Assembly (NCBI GenBank): GCA_025200525.1
Contig: CM045761.1
Coordinates: forward strand, 43,594,190-43,658,189
Length of the DNA stretch: 64,000 nucleotides
Direction: 5' to 3'
Origin: Camellia lanceoleosa
Taxonomy: Eukaryota > Streptophyta > Magnoliopsida > Ericales > Theaceae
How positions within the stretch are numbered: the first letter of the stretch is position 1; every line of letters starts with the position of its first letter. The position numbers were made by a program, and so were the translations under genes. This document shows positions 33,776 to 45,110 of this stretch, one piece after another. The notes below the pieces were generated by a model. The model did not search any database and was not told where the DNA came from. It saw only the letters and a program-made list of their open reading frames with translations.

Positions 33776-34147
33776 TCAAAAAGACAACTTGTTCAGATAC
33801 AAAAAAAGGCACCTCGGCCCAAAGCAAAACAAGATGTCAAGATGGAATCTGAATCCACCCTCGATGATAGATACTACAAGGAAGGGCATAGATGTCTCTC
33901 TAGGCATCATGGAATCTTCCTCCTCAGCCAACCTTAAACGAACGTCGGCTGGAATGAAGAATTCCTGACGAAAGTATTTTAGTTTATTGGAGAAATCTAC
34001 CCTCCATTTGAACATCCCCATGACCTCAGCTAGGGTGATTTTAGCAAGGAAGGTTGGATTGTGTAGGTTAAAGACCTCGGCGAAACCCTTAGGCAGGTTA
34101 TTAGTTTCAGGGTTCTGAGAAAGGTTTGGGGGCAAAATTTGTTTCAA
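33776..34147 (-). CDS. antisense extra ORF of the Tat-type element
   Basis: This is an open 123-codon minus-strand frame. It contains MGMFKWRVDFSNKLKYFRQE, then FFIPADVRLRLAEEEDS, then GGFRFHLDILFCFG. The pattern (a 'P.DVRLRLAE.ED' block followed by 'GFRFPL'-like residues) resembles the N-terminal domain of antisense proteins I recall from plant Tat-lineage elements. The coiled-coil part seen at 26058-26653 would be the C-terminal half of the same family. The frame lacks that C-terminal half here. Function is unknown. Confidence 0.6.
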   Translation of the reverse strand: MKQILPPNLSQNPETNNLPKGFAEVFNLHNPTFLAKITLAEVMGMFKWRVDFSNKLKYFRQEFFIPADVRLRLAEEEDSMMPRETSMPFLVVSIIEGGFRFHLDILFCFGPRCLFLYLNKLSF

Positions 34148-35225
34148 TTTTCCTAAGTGTGGATTCTAGCAAATCTTAAACCTAAGTCTATGCAAATGTA
34201 CAAGATTATAAGGCAGTAATCTACTAACAAGCAAGAATAGACAAAAGAAACAAGTCTAAAAAACATGAAATAGTGATCAAAGATTCAAGAATATGAGAAA
34301 AATAAAGCATTGACAGATTCAAAGTATGAATAAAATTAATAGAATTCGGTGATAGTGTGCCAGAAGATATGTGTCAAATACAGAAAATGTGAGGATGGGC
34401 TCAAGAACATGAAGGACAAAATTTGAGTCAAAATAAGCGAAGGCATGTAAAATAATGGGATTCGAATATGTATACAAGATGGCAATATAGATGCAAATAC
34501 AGATACCGTGTGTGATGTGTAACAATCCACAGAAGGAATATATTTGAAAACAGTGGAGAACTGAAGTTAAAATAAAAAAATCAAGGACTTACAAAGTAAA
34601 ACCAAAGAAGTAAATGTCGAAATGGGATTTGTCGAAGTCAAACAATGCTCTGATTGGAATGGAACTACTGAGTGCACGTCGGAAATGGTAACCAGAGTTG
34701 TAATAGGAAAAGCTTTGAAGGAATGGCAATGGAGACTTCTAGAGAGAGAGTGAAGGAAGTTTTGTCCAAAAACGAAAAGGTGGCAAAACATTATGTAACT
34801 GCCTTAGACGACGTACCTGTTAGGGGGCATGGGCAGCTTTGATGTGATAAAGTGGCGCGTGACTGATATGAACCAACAAGGTGATGACATGATGATCTTG
34901 GTTGAGATGATGATCTCGGTTGAGATGTTGAGTATAGATGGGACAGAACTTGTTTGTTCTTGGTTCCTGATGAGTTGATACTAGGGTCTTGATGTTTTTG
35001 AATTAGTGAATCATGTGTGATCTCTATTGAGATGTTGGACCTGGATGAAATAAAACATGATGGTTCTTGATTCTTGGTTCTTGACGAGTGGACATTTGAG
35101 TCATTGTTTCGATACGTCGGTGAGTCATGATCTTGGTCAGAAGAGTATCTCTAGCATGTTGGAAGTTGAAACGATGTAGGTTCTATCACGTCAGGTTGCC
35201 GAGGTAATAGAACTTAGGAGGTAGT

Positions 35226-35789
35226 TGTGGGGAAGTATTTTGAGATGACGCCACATGGCTAAGGTGAAGCTGAAGTGTCAGCTGAGATGCCATGTGGACA
35301 GATCATGTTTGCCGAGATGTTTAGGGCACTGCCGAGATATTCTACAGGGATACCAGAATCTGAGATATTTAGATAGAGGACTAAAGTCCTAGATGACATC
35401 AAGCTACCTATTTGGATAGAGATAAAACTCTTGAGGAAGTTCATCTTAATCTGAATAGTGTAAGTTGTGATAGATGTTATTCTTGTAAAGGATAGAGTCC
35501 CGTGAAGTAAGACTTCTAGGGGGAGTTGGACATTCATCATTATAAAAGTAAAGCACCCTCGTGGATCTAAGGTATGCTTTTTGTGATGCTTTGACTTGTG
35601 CATTAAATACTGTTTTGATATCTGTGAGAGATAAGATTTACTGATTTGATTGTCAGAGTCCCCCCAGGTGAACGAACCGTTGCGAGAATTCTTATCTTTT
35701 TGTTACAGGTTGTTGGGCTTAATCTATTCTACCGGTGTTCTCCAACTGAGTTTCCCCTTTGGTTGTGTGATTGGAAATCGACACCCACA
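35226..35789 (+). repeat. 3' LTR of the Tat-type derivative
   Basis: It starts TGTGGGGAAGTATTTTGAGA and ends GACACCCACA, 564 bp long, with a TATA box at 35541-35548. It matches the 5' LTR with visible substitutions, so the insertion is not recent. The GATTA target duplication follows at once. Confidence 0.93.
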
Positions 35790-36137
35790 GATTAACACAC
35801 AGACCTTAATGGCCCCACGAGCCAAAATTGGTCCAGTTTTGGAAAGAAGTTCAACCCAAAATAATTATAAAAATTGAAGATCTATTCTGATTATTGAAAA
35901 GAAAAAAAAAAAAAAGAAAAGATCTTGAACTCACGAGTACTACACACTATGGGAAGAAGTAAAATCATAAATTTTGATGCAACAATCCTAAATATTTAGA
36001 AAAATACCTTGAAAATTACATCAATAGATTACATTTGTTTTAGTGTAAATTATATCATACCAACTTTAAATTTACACCATACACTTCACTTTCGAATAAT
36101 TTTTGAAATATAAATTCTGAATATATAAATACCCTTA

Positions 36138-37230
36138 GGGCCTGTTTAGTAACGTTTACCTTTTCAGTTTATATTTACAAAAATTTTATAAATTAGTTTT
36201 TGTTTATTTTTAGAAAAACATAAACTACAAATGCGTTTGGTTTAGACAAATGTTTAAAAAAATTTAAAAATATAAAAAAGAGTGAGAAATGGCAAGTGGT
36301 GGCGGGTGGTGGGTGGAGACGAGTGGTGGCAGCGGAAGACAGTGGTGGAAAATGATGGCGGGTGGTGGTGGTAAAAGATGGTGGTGGAAAATGCTAGCGA
36401 ATGGGCGGTGGTGGTGGTGGTGGTGGGGGGGGGGGAGGTGGGTGGGTGATGGGGGGAGGGGGGGGCGGGTGGGGGGTGGTGGTGGTGGTGGTAATGGCGG
36501 GTGGTGGTGGTGGGTGGTGGTGGCGGTGGTGGGGGGTAGTGGTGGTGGGAGGGGGGGGAGGTGATAGTGGTGGGTGGTTGGTGGTAGCGAGTAGGAGGTG
36601 GAGGTGGTGGTGGCGGGTGGTAGGAGGTGATGTCAGGTGGGTTGCGGAAGGCGGGTGGTGGTGAGTGGTGGTGGTAGTGGTGGGTGGATGGGTGACGATG
36701 ACGGGTGGTGGGTGGTAGCGAGTGGATGGTGGTGGTGGTGGCAGTGGCGGGTGGTGGGTGATGGTGGTGATGGTGGTAGTCGTGGGTGGTCGTGGCGGGT
36801 GGGTGGCAGATGGCTGATGGTGGTAGGTGGTGGCAAGTGGGTGATGAGTGGTGGCGGCGGGTGATGGATGGTAGTGGCGAGTGGTGGATAGTGGTGGTAG
36901 TGGTGGTGATAGTGGTGGCGAGTAGGTGGCAGGTGGGTGGTAGTGGGTGGTGGTGGCAAGTGGGTGGTAAGTGGTGGTGGCAGGTGGTGGTGGCAGAAGA
37001 CGGTGGTGGAAAATGGTGGCTGGTGGTGGCTAGTGTTGGGTGGTAAAAAAAAAAAAACTTAAAACTCAAAACGTAAACTCATTTTTTGAGTTTACATTTT
37101 TTTGCCAAATTTATAAACTGAGACCATTGATTTATAAATCAAAAATTTACCAAATAAGTTTTTATTTGAATTTTTAAAATTTTTATAAATATAAACTAAA
37201 AATTGAAAACGTGAATGTTGCAAAATGTCA
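36138..37230. mobile_element. probable hAT-like remnant with G-rich core
   Basis: The AT-rich flanks are inverted relative to each other: GTAACGTTTACCTTTTCAGT..TTTATATTTACAAAAATTTT on the left, and GCAACATTCACGTTTTCAAT..TTTATATTTATAAAAATTTT as the reverse complement of the right. The left end begins GGCCTGTTTAGTAACG, in the style of hAT MITEs. No 8-bp duplication was found. The centre (36289-37040) is a G-rich repeat described separately. Confidence 0.45.
36289..37040 (+). repeat. G-rich (GGT/GGC)n minisatellite block
   Basis: About 750 bp of irregular GGTGG, GGCGGG and GTGGTGG repeats lie on the plus strand, with runs of up to ten G near 36425. All three minus-strand frames are long and rich in Pro, Thr and His simply because of composition, so I annotate no gene. 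Many closely spaced G-runs give strong G-quadruplex potential. Confidence 0.9.
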
Positions 37231-37348
37231 CCATAGCATTTTTGAATTTTGTTTCATAAAACAAATGTATATGTACAAACAACACCACAAAAGTAGATGC
37301 AGTAGTAAATCAGACACCAAATTGGACTTGATCAACCCCAAATATATA

Positions 37349-40300
37349 TTATTCATTAGACCTAAAACCATCATCATCATCATCCACCACATCTTCAACA
37401 TCTTGATACTTGTACAACCAAGCACACACTAAATAATAGCCAAAGTTCAACACCCCTACCAAACTTAACACCCAATACACGTTATCTATCCTCCCATCAT
37501 TTATGTTGTCCGGCAACCACGATGTCACCCTTCGAACAACCCCAACCACGGCGGTGCTCAAATAAAACGCAATGCTGATGAGCAGAGCCACCAATGCTGT
37601 CGACGTGCTTTTCAACAACGGAGGAAATTCTTGGTAATAGAACGCGAAGTTGCCGGGAAAATGAAATGCCTCTGCGATACCGGCAATAACTAGCTGTGGT
37701 ACTAGCCATAGGACCGACATGGGTACGACAATGGAACTATTGGTTTGGTTCTGAAGGTGGTGAGCATTAACCTAGCAAAACAATAAACTGAATATTAAGC
37801 TCAAATGTTATGACAACAATGATAGAAAATATGATATTAATAGAATTTAAATTTAAGTTTTAGCTTTGGAGAGTCTTGGAGTCATGTTGTCACTATTGTA
37901 AAATTGATTTTCCTTTTCTTAACAGATTAAAGCAATTTTAAAATAAAATCTCAGTTTGCTAACAGTTTAATGTTTAGTTGTTGGTAAAAAGATTGTATTT
38001 ATAGAAATATGTAATAAGAAGAGTATAATATCCCATCAATGTGTAAAAGTTAGATTTTATTATCCAAAAAAAATCTTGTATTGAATATTGAATTTAAAAC
38101 TTTAACGAAATTAACATAATAAACATAATACTAGCATTAATATATAATTTCTATAATGGTTTGTTATGAAAAACTTAAATAATAATTTTATTTTTATTAA
38201 AATTCTCTACCATCTTGAGGCGCTTTAACTCCACTAGGGCTGATACCACCATGCTCAGCACGGTCGCCACATGACCGACCCCAATTCGCTGTAAAGGTGT
38301 CAACGTTCGAGCGGTGAGCTTCTTCCAGAGAGGATATAACAGGCGGTCGATGACGGTGATAGAGATGGAAGTAGAGACAAGTATAAAGACGAGCATGGAC
38401 CCAGCTGGGATTTTGAAATGGGGCCCAACGTGGCGGTCGACGCTGAGGGCTTGAAGGGTAGTTAGGCTGGTTTGGATGGCCAATGGGGTGGTTAAGAATA
38501 TGCTGGTTGACCATAGTGGGAAGATTCTGATTAGCCTTTTGAGATCTTCTACTTGTTGAATTGTGCATAAGTTCCATAGTTTTGCTATTGAGCCATCTTC
38601 TCGAATGTCTCCTTCGGTTTTTAAGGCTGCACGATTTAGGAACCTATATATTAAGGAAGCAAAATGATGATAATAAGTTGTTAGAATCTCAATCCGAATT
38701 TTATGTTCATACTACAATTTACAATTCATTTAAGCAAAATCGATCTAGATCATATAAAAGATTTCTTGTATGTAGGACTTTTGGTCCTAATAGTTGATCT
38801 TATAAATTGTGAAATCTTGATCAGATGCCATCGTACTCAATTCAATTTTAAGTATTATTTGGTATTATATGGATTATTTTATCGAAAAACTTAGTTTTGT
38901 TCTCTCCCTCTCGCCTTGCATAGTAGATTTATTTGTTCATTTCTCTATGTTTTTCTCTCCAATTTTATTATTGCAATTGCACACTAAAATATAATACTAT
39001 TTTTCAACCAATTTTCTGTTTCTTTTCTTCTTCTTTGTGTATCATTTTTGCATTATATAGCTCTTCTTGTATTTTATCTAATTTATAGCATTTTGCAAAC
39101 GAAAATGAACAATGGATTGGTCAAGATTAACAAGAAAATCCAATAGTCATTGAAGTAAGATATATGATGTAATTTGAAAAATGTAATTACATCAGCTAAT
39201 CAAAACCTTACTTGAAAGACTCCGAAGGTGTTGCAGCCACCATCTTCGTACCCCCATCAACCGGCTTCTGGTAATAATCTTCACTTCTGCCCGAACCCAA
39301 CACATTCCTTTTCCGGATAGCGGCAACAACAACCTGACCCAAACCCATGAACGGGCTACCCCAGGGCTTAAGCCGTCTGTAGAACCGTGTCCCAAAAACA
39401 AAAATGGCTAACCCAAGAATGTTAACCACAGCACAGATCCCAAACCCCCAACCCCAGCCCACATTGTCTTCGACATAGACAATGACTGTGCCACTTATTG
39501 CTGAAGAGGTGTACAAAATGAAGACAAACCAATTCCAAAAAATGGATTGTTGCTTGGGCTTGTCAAACTGGTCAGCACCCATTGTTCCTATGGTGAATCT
39601 TGTGCCACCCACGCCTACGATGGCTAGGGCTAGGGCTGTGTATAGGATTGCATATTGGGCCTTTGTTGGGTTGGTGCATAAGGTTGATCCATTGTTGTCA
39701 CATGGTGGTGGCCTCAAGGAGTCTATTGTTGAGGTTAGCATTAGAAGGACTATGCCCTGCAAAGTTATGACTTGGTCAATTTAGAAGTAACCAAGAAGGA
39801 TTTGAGCAAGGATTAATTAATTTCAGTATACTTCGAATTACAAGGATAATGCTCAGTGCATTTCCTTTTGCAGTGCGAACTTAGTTGAGATTGTCAAAGT
39901 TTGAGCATTTTCTGATTTGTTGATGTACTTTTGCATGTACTTTTGCTTTGCACATCAATAAATCGTCTTTTTACTGATAAATAAATAAATAAAATTACAA
40001 AGATAATGTTTTTTGTGGATCAGGTCGAGTGCCACTATGGCAGTCTTTGCCACTTTAGAGTGAGAAAGGGAAATGATAGTTTTTGTGTTGTGTTATTTAT
40101 GTTTATCATATATATAATTAATATAATATTAAGATTTAAATTATTTTAATATCATCTAACGATTAATAATTTATATATATATATATAATATTTTTTTTAT
40201 ACAGATTTAAATTTCTTCCCCAAGTTCATATAAAATTTAAAAATACTATTCAAGTCCTAAATTATTTTTGAGTTGGACTCAATTTGCTCGTACTTTGTCC

Positions 40301-42355
40301 GGCATGCCTGAATTGTATTATTAGGGGTTTTAATGAGAAAAAAGATAAATAAATAAATATATCTTTTTCGTTATAAAAATTAGGAATTAAAAACTAAAAA
40401 ATGGTAACGTGAAAAATGACCAAATTCATGTGGTGCATCTTTTGTTATTTTTTTGAGGACAAAAGTTAAAAGTGCTCAAACCACTTGCCTAATATTTTAA
40501 TATATGGTCAATAGGTTATTTATTAATAAGGACCCTATTAATAAATGAGATAAAGAAGAATAGCCAAACTGATGAGTCTATAGAAATGGGTAAATATGTT
40601 GGCTGATGCATTAATTCACATGATGATTAATTAAAATTATTCAATGGAGGAAGAGGGGTTATATTAGCATTGTTGTAAATATAGAACTTCCAAATTATAA
40701 AGTGAAATATGTCATCATTTCATTTCTTTGTTGCCAATTATAATTTTTTTTTTTTTTTCTTCCCTTCATCTAAATGAATGTCATCGAGTTCTTTTTTTTT
40801 CTTTTTTTCTTTTGCCGAAACACAGAAGGAAAGGACAGATCAATATTGTAGCAACAATATGGATCACGAAAGAAATTTCTTGAAAATTATCTTGAAACTT
40901 GAACGGTTGATCTATTTTTAAGTTCTTCGGTCATTTGGTCACAATTTCAAAAAAAATTCTGTCACACATTTTCGTGACTCATAACATTTTTGTAATTGTA
41001 GGGTTGCAATAAGACTATATATACATATAAAAGAAAGCTGAGTACTACCAGGAAGGAAATGAGAGAAGAAATGCAGATGACAGAGAAAGAGCCCAAGCAG
41101 GAGTCGGCGATGATAGCTCCGATGACCGGAAACATGGTAGTGCAGCCATAGACAACGTTGGTTATTTGGGCAGAATCGATGCTTTTCACGTTGAATTCCT
41201 CTATCATATACACTATCAGGTTGTTCATCCATCCTCCCCCCGCCACCGTCAATCCCGCCATGGTTGCTTCACATTTTCAACATATATATTGATATGAATG
41301 GAAGTGAAATATACACTTTTAACTCAAATTTTACTTTAATTCCTGTTGTTTCATTTTGAAGAATTTGATATCTATACTTTAGGTTCAGTTTTAATTTACT
41401 CTTTTCTGTATAATTTTCTGTTAAATTTTTTTTTTACATGTATATTTCAAGAGATTGACGAGGGTCTCAAAATATGATCTCTCTCTCTCTCTGAAAAAAA
41501 CTCTAGCCACTCTCTTTCTTTCTCTTTGATATCTATTCTTTATGAGGGAGAGAACGGTACTTCTAGCTTTCTTCTCCCATTTGTTTCTACATTATTTCTG
41601 TTTCTTGTTCCTCACAATATTAGTCGCTACTGCCCCTCTTAGCTCCATCGTCAGCCTATTATAAGGAAACTTTTAGATCTAGACTCAAATCTTATTCATG
41701 ATCAACATCCGGCACTACTAAATGCATTTTTATAAGCGATTATCTCAAATTCATAATGTTTTATTTTATAATGTAGGGGCGAGAATTATAAGATCATAGC
41801 TACCAACTGCAAGGATAAACGAAAGGTGTTGGTGGTGATTGTTAGTTTGTTTTTTTGGTTACAATAATGTCTCTCTACGTTAAGATGATTTTCTCCTTTC
41901 ATGGAGGCTTTCTCCTCTTTGTGTAGAGGCTTGTTTTATTCTTTTTGAAATCTGTGTAATATATTAAGTCTCTTGCTTTTAAATATATATATATAAAATT
42001 TAAACAAAATGAACAAATTAAAACTAAAACAAGAAGGTTGATCAAACTATGAAGGTTAAAAGTGCGAGCAAGGATCCTTTAGAGTTTTTTTTTTCTAAAA
42101 TTTTCTAGAGTGGTGCATTGTGTGGTTGAGATTTAATGACAAGTCACATCAATTTTTTAGCATTAAATCTCCACCACACAATACACCACTTTAGGAAACT
42201 TTAGGAGAAAAACACAGGATCCTTGGTAGTTAAAAGTGCATAGATGAAAGAGAGAGACCTGCAATGAAGGGAAAGGCGCTCCAGCTGCCACGCTTATGGC
42301 CGGAAGACAGTAGCTTCGATTCTTCATCGGCAGCGGAGAGTAGTGAACCGTCCAT
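37349..42355 (-). CDS. NRT1/PTR (NPF) family transporter, NPF2/NAXT-like
   Basis: Five exons (42355-42259, 41266-41049, 39756-39212, 38643-38211, 37771-37349) join with GT-AG introns in consistent phase to give 571 residues, the normal family length. The start MDGSLLSAADEESKLL leads into AGLTVAGGGWMNNLIVYMIE. Family motifs follow: FNVKSIDSAQITNVV, GGTRFTIGTMGADQFD, YVEDNVGWGWGFG, FLNRAALKTEGDI, QVEDLKRLIRIFPLW, HFKIPAGSM, RIGVGH, EAFHFPGNFAFYYQEFP and DNVYWVLSLVGVLNFGYYLV. About 12 membrane helices are expected. It closely resembles the Arabidopsis NPF2 group that includes the nitrate exporter NAXT1, so a plasma-membrane nitrate or anion transporter is likely; substrate is inference. The usual ExxER proton-coupling motif of the first helix is not visible, as I recall for NAXT relatives. 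No stop or frameshift is seen. Confidence 0.93.
42066..42228. mobile_element. MITE in intron 1 of the NPF gene
   Basis: The insert begins GAGCAAGGATCCTTTAG and ends ACAGGATCCTTGGTA, with long inverted arms (GTGGTGCATTGTGTGGTTGAGATTTAAT on one side in 28 bases, its complement on the other). GTTAAAAGTGC is present on both sides (42055-42065 and 42229-42239), which includes the target duplication. Its terminal GAGCAAGGATCC motif matches the MITE at 5516-5728, so the two probably belong to one family. Confidence 0.75.
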
Positions 42356-42449
42356 GGTGGTGCAAACCAAACTGTTTTTATGTTAGCTCAAGTTTATGCC
42401 TCCGAGTGTGAGTCTCTATGTAGCAAAAACCTTGACTTGATAGTCCGTC

Positions 42450-42460
42450 AATATATAGCA
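42450..42460 (-). promoter_or_regulatory. TATA box of the NPF gene
   Basis: On the minus strand TGCTATATATTGACG lies about 100 bp upstream of the start codon, preceding a region with no upstream ATG that I could see. It is the only good TATA match near the gene. Confidence 0.5.
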
Positions 42461-42779
42461 TAGACTATAATTTATTGTGTTTTATTTATCATATTTTTAT
42501 ATATATGTTTATTATTTTATTTGTTTATATAATATAGAAAATAATTTGCAAAGAGACAAAAAAGAAAAAAGAAAAAAAAAATCATTGAGAATAATGTGTG
42601 AATAGCATTTGTGAAATGAAAGAATCAAAAGAAATCATCTTATTATATATTAAAATTATCTTTAAAAATTATGTTGTGTATTATTAGAGAAAGTTACATG
42701 TAGGTCCTAATAGGTGAACTTATTATCCAATAGATTCTATGATAATAAATGATATTTTTTATTAAACACTATTAAAAGA

Positions 42780-43075
42780 CATTACAAATTGTTAATTTTT
42801 AGCGATAATTTGAAATTTTATCACAAAAAATATCACTAATTATAAGTTTTAGCGACAATTTAAAAAAATATCACCAAAAAAGGTCATTAATTTTTAACTT
42901 TCAACGATAGTTTAAAAAATTTGTCACAGAAAAATATCACTAATTGTAAGTTTTAGTTATAATTTATAAAAATCGTAACAAAAAAGTCACTAATTGTCAA
43001 ATTTTTTAGCGACATGTGTAAAAAAATCGTCACAAAAAATTATTTTTAGCGAAAATTTTATCATGACTTACTTGA
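42780..43075. repeat. degenerate repeats of a TTTTAGCGACAATT/TCGTCACAAAAA type
   Basis: Modules TTTTAGCGA.AATTT and TCACAAAAAA.ATCACTAATT recur about five times at roughly 60-bp spacing. This is the style of CACTA subterminal repeats, but no CACTA end was found, so it is called only a repeat relic. Confidence 0.5.
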
Positions 43076-43819
43076 TGAAAATTAAGTTCAATTATTAGAG
43101 CATATTAATAATTTACCCATATTATTATTCATTTAATATTAGTATAATGCAAATCATTCCTACATTCAGTGGTAACACATGAATGTAAGCATAACCTGAT
43201 ATAAAAAAAATCACGTGTAACATTCCTCAATTACCATATGAATTCAAAACAATAGAATTTTGTAATATATCCATTTAGTAAAGATATGTGCACAAAACTG
43301 GTATACAGAAAAATAGTCAAAAAATTATTATATAATCTAAATTTAATTCATAGATTATTGTGGGATTCACATTTTAAATTAATCTAAACCACACAATAAT
43401 AATTTTTAAAATATTTCTATAAATTTTATGTAATTAAACTAATTCTTGTCCATCATATTATTTGTTTTACGGACTCTATATAAACATTAGTCTTTATTAC
43501 TGGAACACGGTAATGAATCATTGAAAGGAAAAATTTTAAACAAAAAAAAAAAAAAAAAATCCACCTAACTTTTATTTCAACACGTGATTTGAAAATCTCT
43601 TAATGAAAAGAAATAAATTAAATTAAAATATATATTCTTATTGTTGTTAAAATTGACCCTTCAATTTTTTAATTAATAATGTATATAAGTGGTCAACTAA
43701 TTAAACACAATTTTGATTTTTTTTTTTTTGATACTCTGATCCCTCAATCAATTAATAATGTATACAGGAGTGGCCATCTACATTAGATACAATTCTAAGC
43801 ACCCAAAAATGAAGTACGA
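43076..43819. other. gene-free AT-rich stretch
   Basis: No gene or element boundary seen. Confidence 0.6.
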
Positions 43820-44005
43820 TAGTGGGCGATTTGGGCTTCCGGGACTCGTTACGAGTCTCGTTTTGATTATTTGAATTGTTTATTTTGTTAAATATTTTAT
43901 ACATTTTGTTTGCACAAAAAATTAGAGTGATCCAAAAACAGTAACTTAATCAATTTATCGCGTTTGTAACTAAAAAAGTTTATGATAAATTTTTTAAAAC
44001 ACAAT
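43820..44005. repeat. relic arm of a Mutator-like MITE, cut by copia insertion
   Basis: The stretch GGGACTCGTTACGAGTCTCG followed by TTTTGATTATTTGAATTG, and later ACAAAAAATTAGAGTGATCC, resembles the left arm of the MITE at 16758 (GGGTTCCGTTTTGATAATCTGAACCG and AAAAATCACATTGATCGG regions). It ends at the copia LTR start. Confidence 0.35.
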
Positions 44006-44895
44006 TATTAAACTTATTTATTTTGATGATTTATTTAATTTATTTGAAAGAAAAAAATAGAATTCAAAATTTATTTTGATGATTATATTTTAATTTATTT
44101 GAAAAAGAAAAATAGAATCAAAATTTATTTTGCCCCATTATTTCTCACCTAAACCTTTATGCTAAATGTTGTTAGAATGTATTTAATATTTGATTAAATC
44201 AGGAGTTCAAACAGCCAAAAACAGAAGTTCAAACAGCTTAGCACAACAGCAGTTCAAAAGGTTAAAGTGGAAGATATTTAAATTTGTAATGATGGAGTGA
44301 AAGATATTCAAATTGGTAATAATGGAAGTACAACGGCTATAAACGGTTATAAATTCAAATGACTACAACGGCTATAAACGGTTATAAATTCAAATGAATA
44401 CAACGGCTATAAATTACTATAATTTTCATTATATATACCAAAACCTCTAATATAACCAAGTTACAAAAAACTTGAAAATATTCTTTGATCAATAATTACT
44501 CACATCTATTCTCAGAAATTATACACTGAGCCTTATAGCTTTAAGCCCATCTTTCTTGTGTGAGATTTGCAGAAAAATCAAAACTTCATTTTATATATCT
44601 ATCCTTAAGAGATATTTATTGTAAGCTTTCTTTAAAAGCAAAAATACCATTTTATCTTGTAAAAGTGTTGCAAACACTGTATTCTTGAAATCTTGAGAGT
44701 AATTGTGAATCACCTAAGATTTACAAGGGTTTGGGCTTGTGAAGTCTGTGTAAAATCCATGGAGGATTGCTCCATTTGTAAAGAGGTTGCTAGCACCCCT
44801 GTGAAATTAGAAGATAGTGAAAAATCTCAAGTGAAACTTAAGGAGTAGACGTAGGCCGAGTTAAAGCCAAACCACTATAAATTTGTTTGTCTCTC
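44006..44895 (+). repeat. copia 5' LTR, first part
   Basis: It aligns with 3134 to about 4003 of the other copy, including the tandem CAACGGCTATAAA repeats and the ATTATATATACC promoter element (about 44431-44440). It stops at TTTGTTTGTCTCTC, where the CACTA element begins. The last three bases CTC are the target duplication. Confidence 0.92.
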
Positions 44896-45110
44896 CATTA
44901 CAGGAAAAGGCGCATATTGCAACGTTTCTTTTATGGCGTTTATGAAAAACGCTATTATAGATTACTTAAATACAACATTTTCAAAACGTTGTATCTAAAC
45001 TCAGTAAAACAGCACCGTTTGGGCCAATTTGTTAACATCGTTCAATACTCCGTCCCTTTCAAAACGTCTCTCCCTCTCAGTTTCACTCTCAGTCTCACTC
45101 TTCCACAACT
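44896..45110. repeat. CACTA 5' terminal and subterminal repeats
   Basis: TIR CATTACAGGAAA is followed by short modules (GGCGTTTATGAAAAACGC, AAAACGTTGTAT). These resemble modules at the 3' end and are likely sites for the TNPA-type protein. Confidence 0.7.

Larger units (their letters stand above)
30713..35789 (+). mobile_element. complete but non-coding Tat-type gypsy derivative, TSD GATTA
   Basis: Two LTRs (30713-31279 and 35226-35789) bound the element. GATTA occurs immediately outside each (30708-30712 and 35790-35794). A primer-binding site follows the 5' LTR. Inside are a gag N-terminal relic, a 77-bp tandem array, a short integrase zinc-finger fragment, a second array and an antisense ORF. 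RT, RNase H and the integrase core are absent, so it is a deletion derivative that must have been mobilised in trans. The remaining integrase piece and the antisense ORF place it with the Tat lineage, like the element at 19560. Confidence 0.93.

Noticed and set aside
36254..37069. A 271-codon minus-strand frame rich in Pro, Thr, His and Ser, and several Gly/Trp-rich plus-strand frames
   Set aside because: They exist only because the G-rich simple repeat lacks stop codons; all frames are low complexity and overlap.
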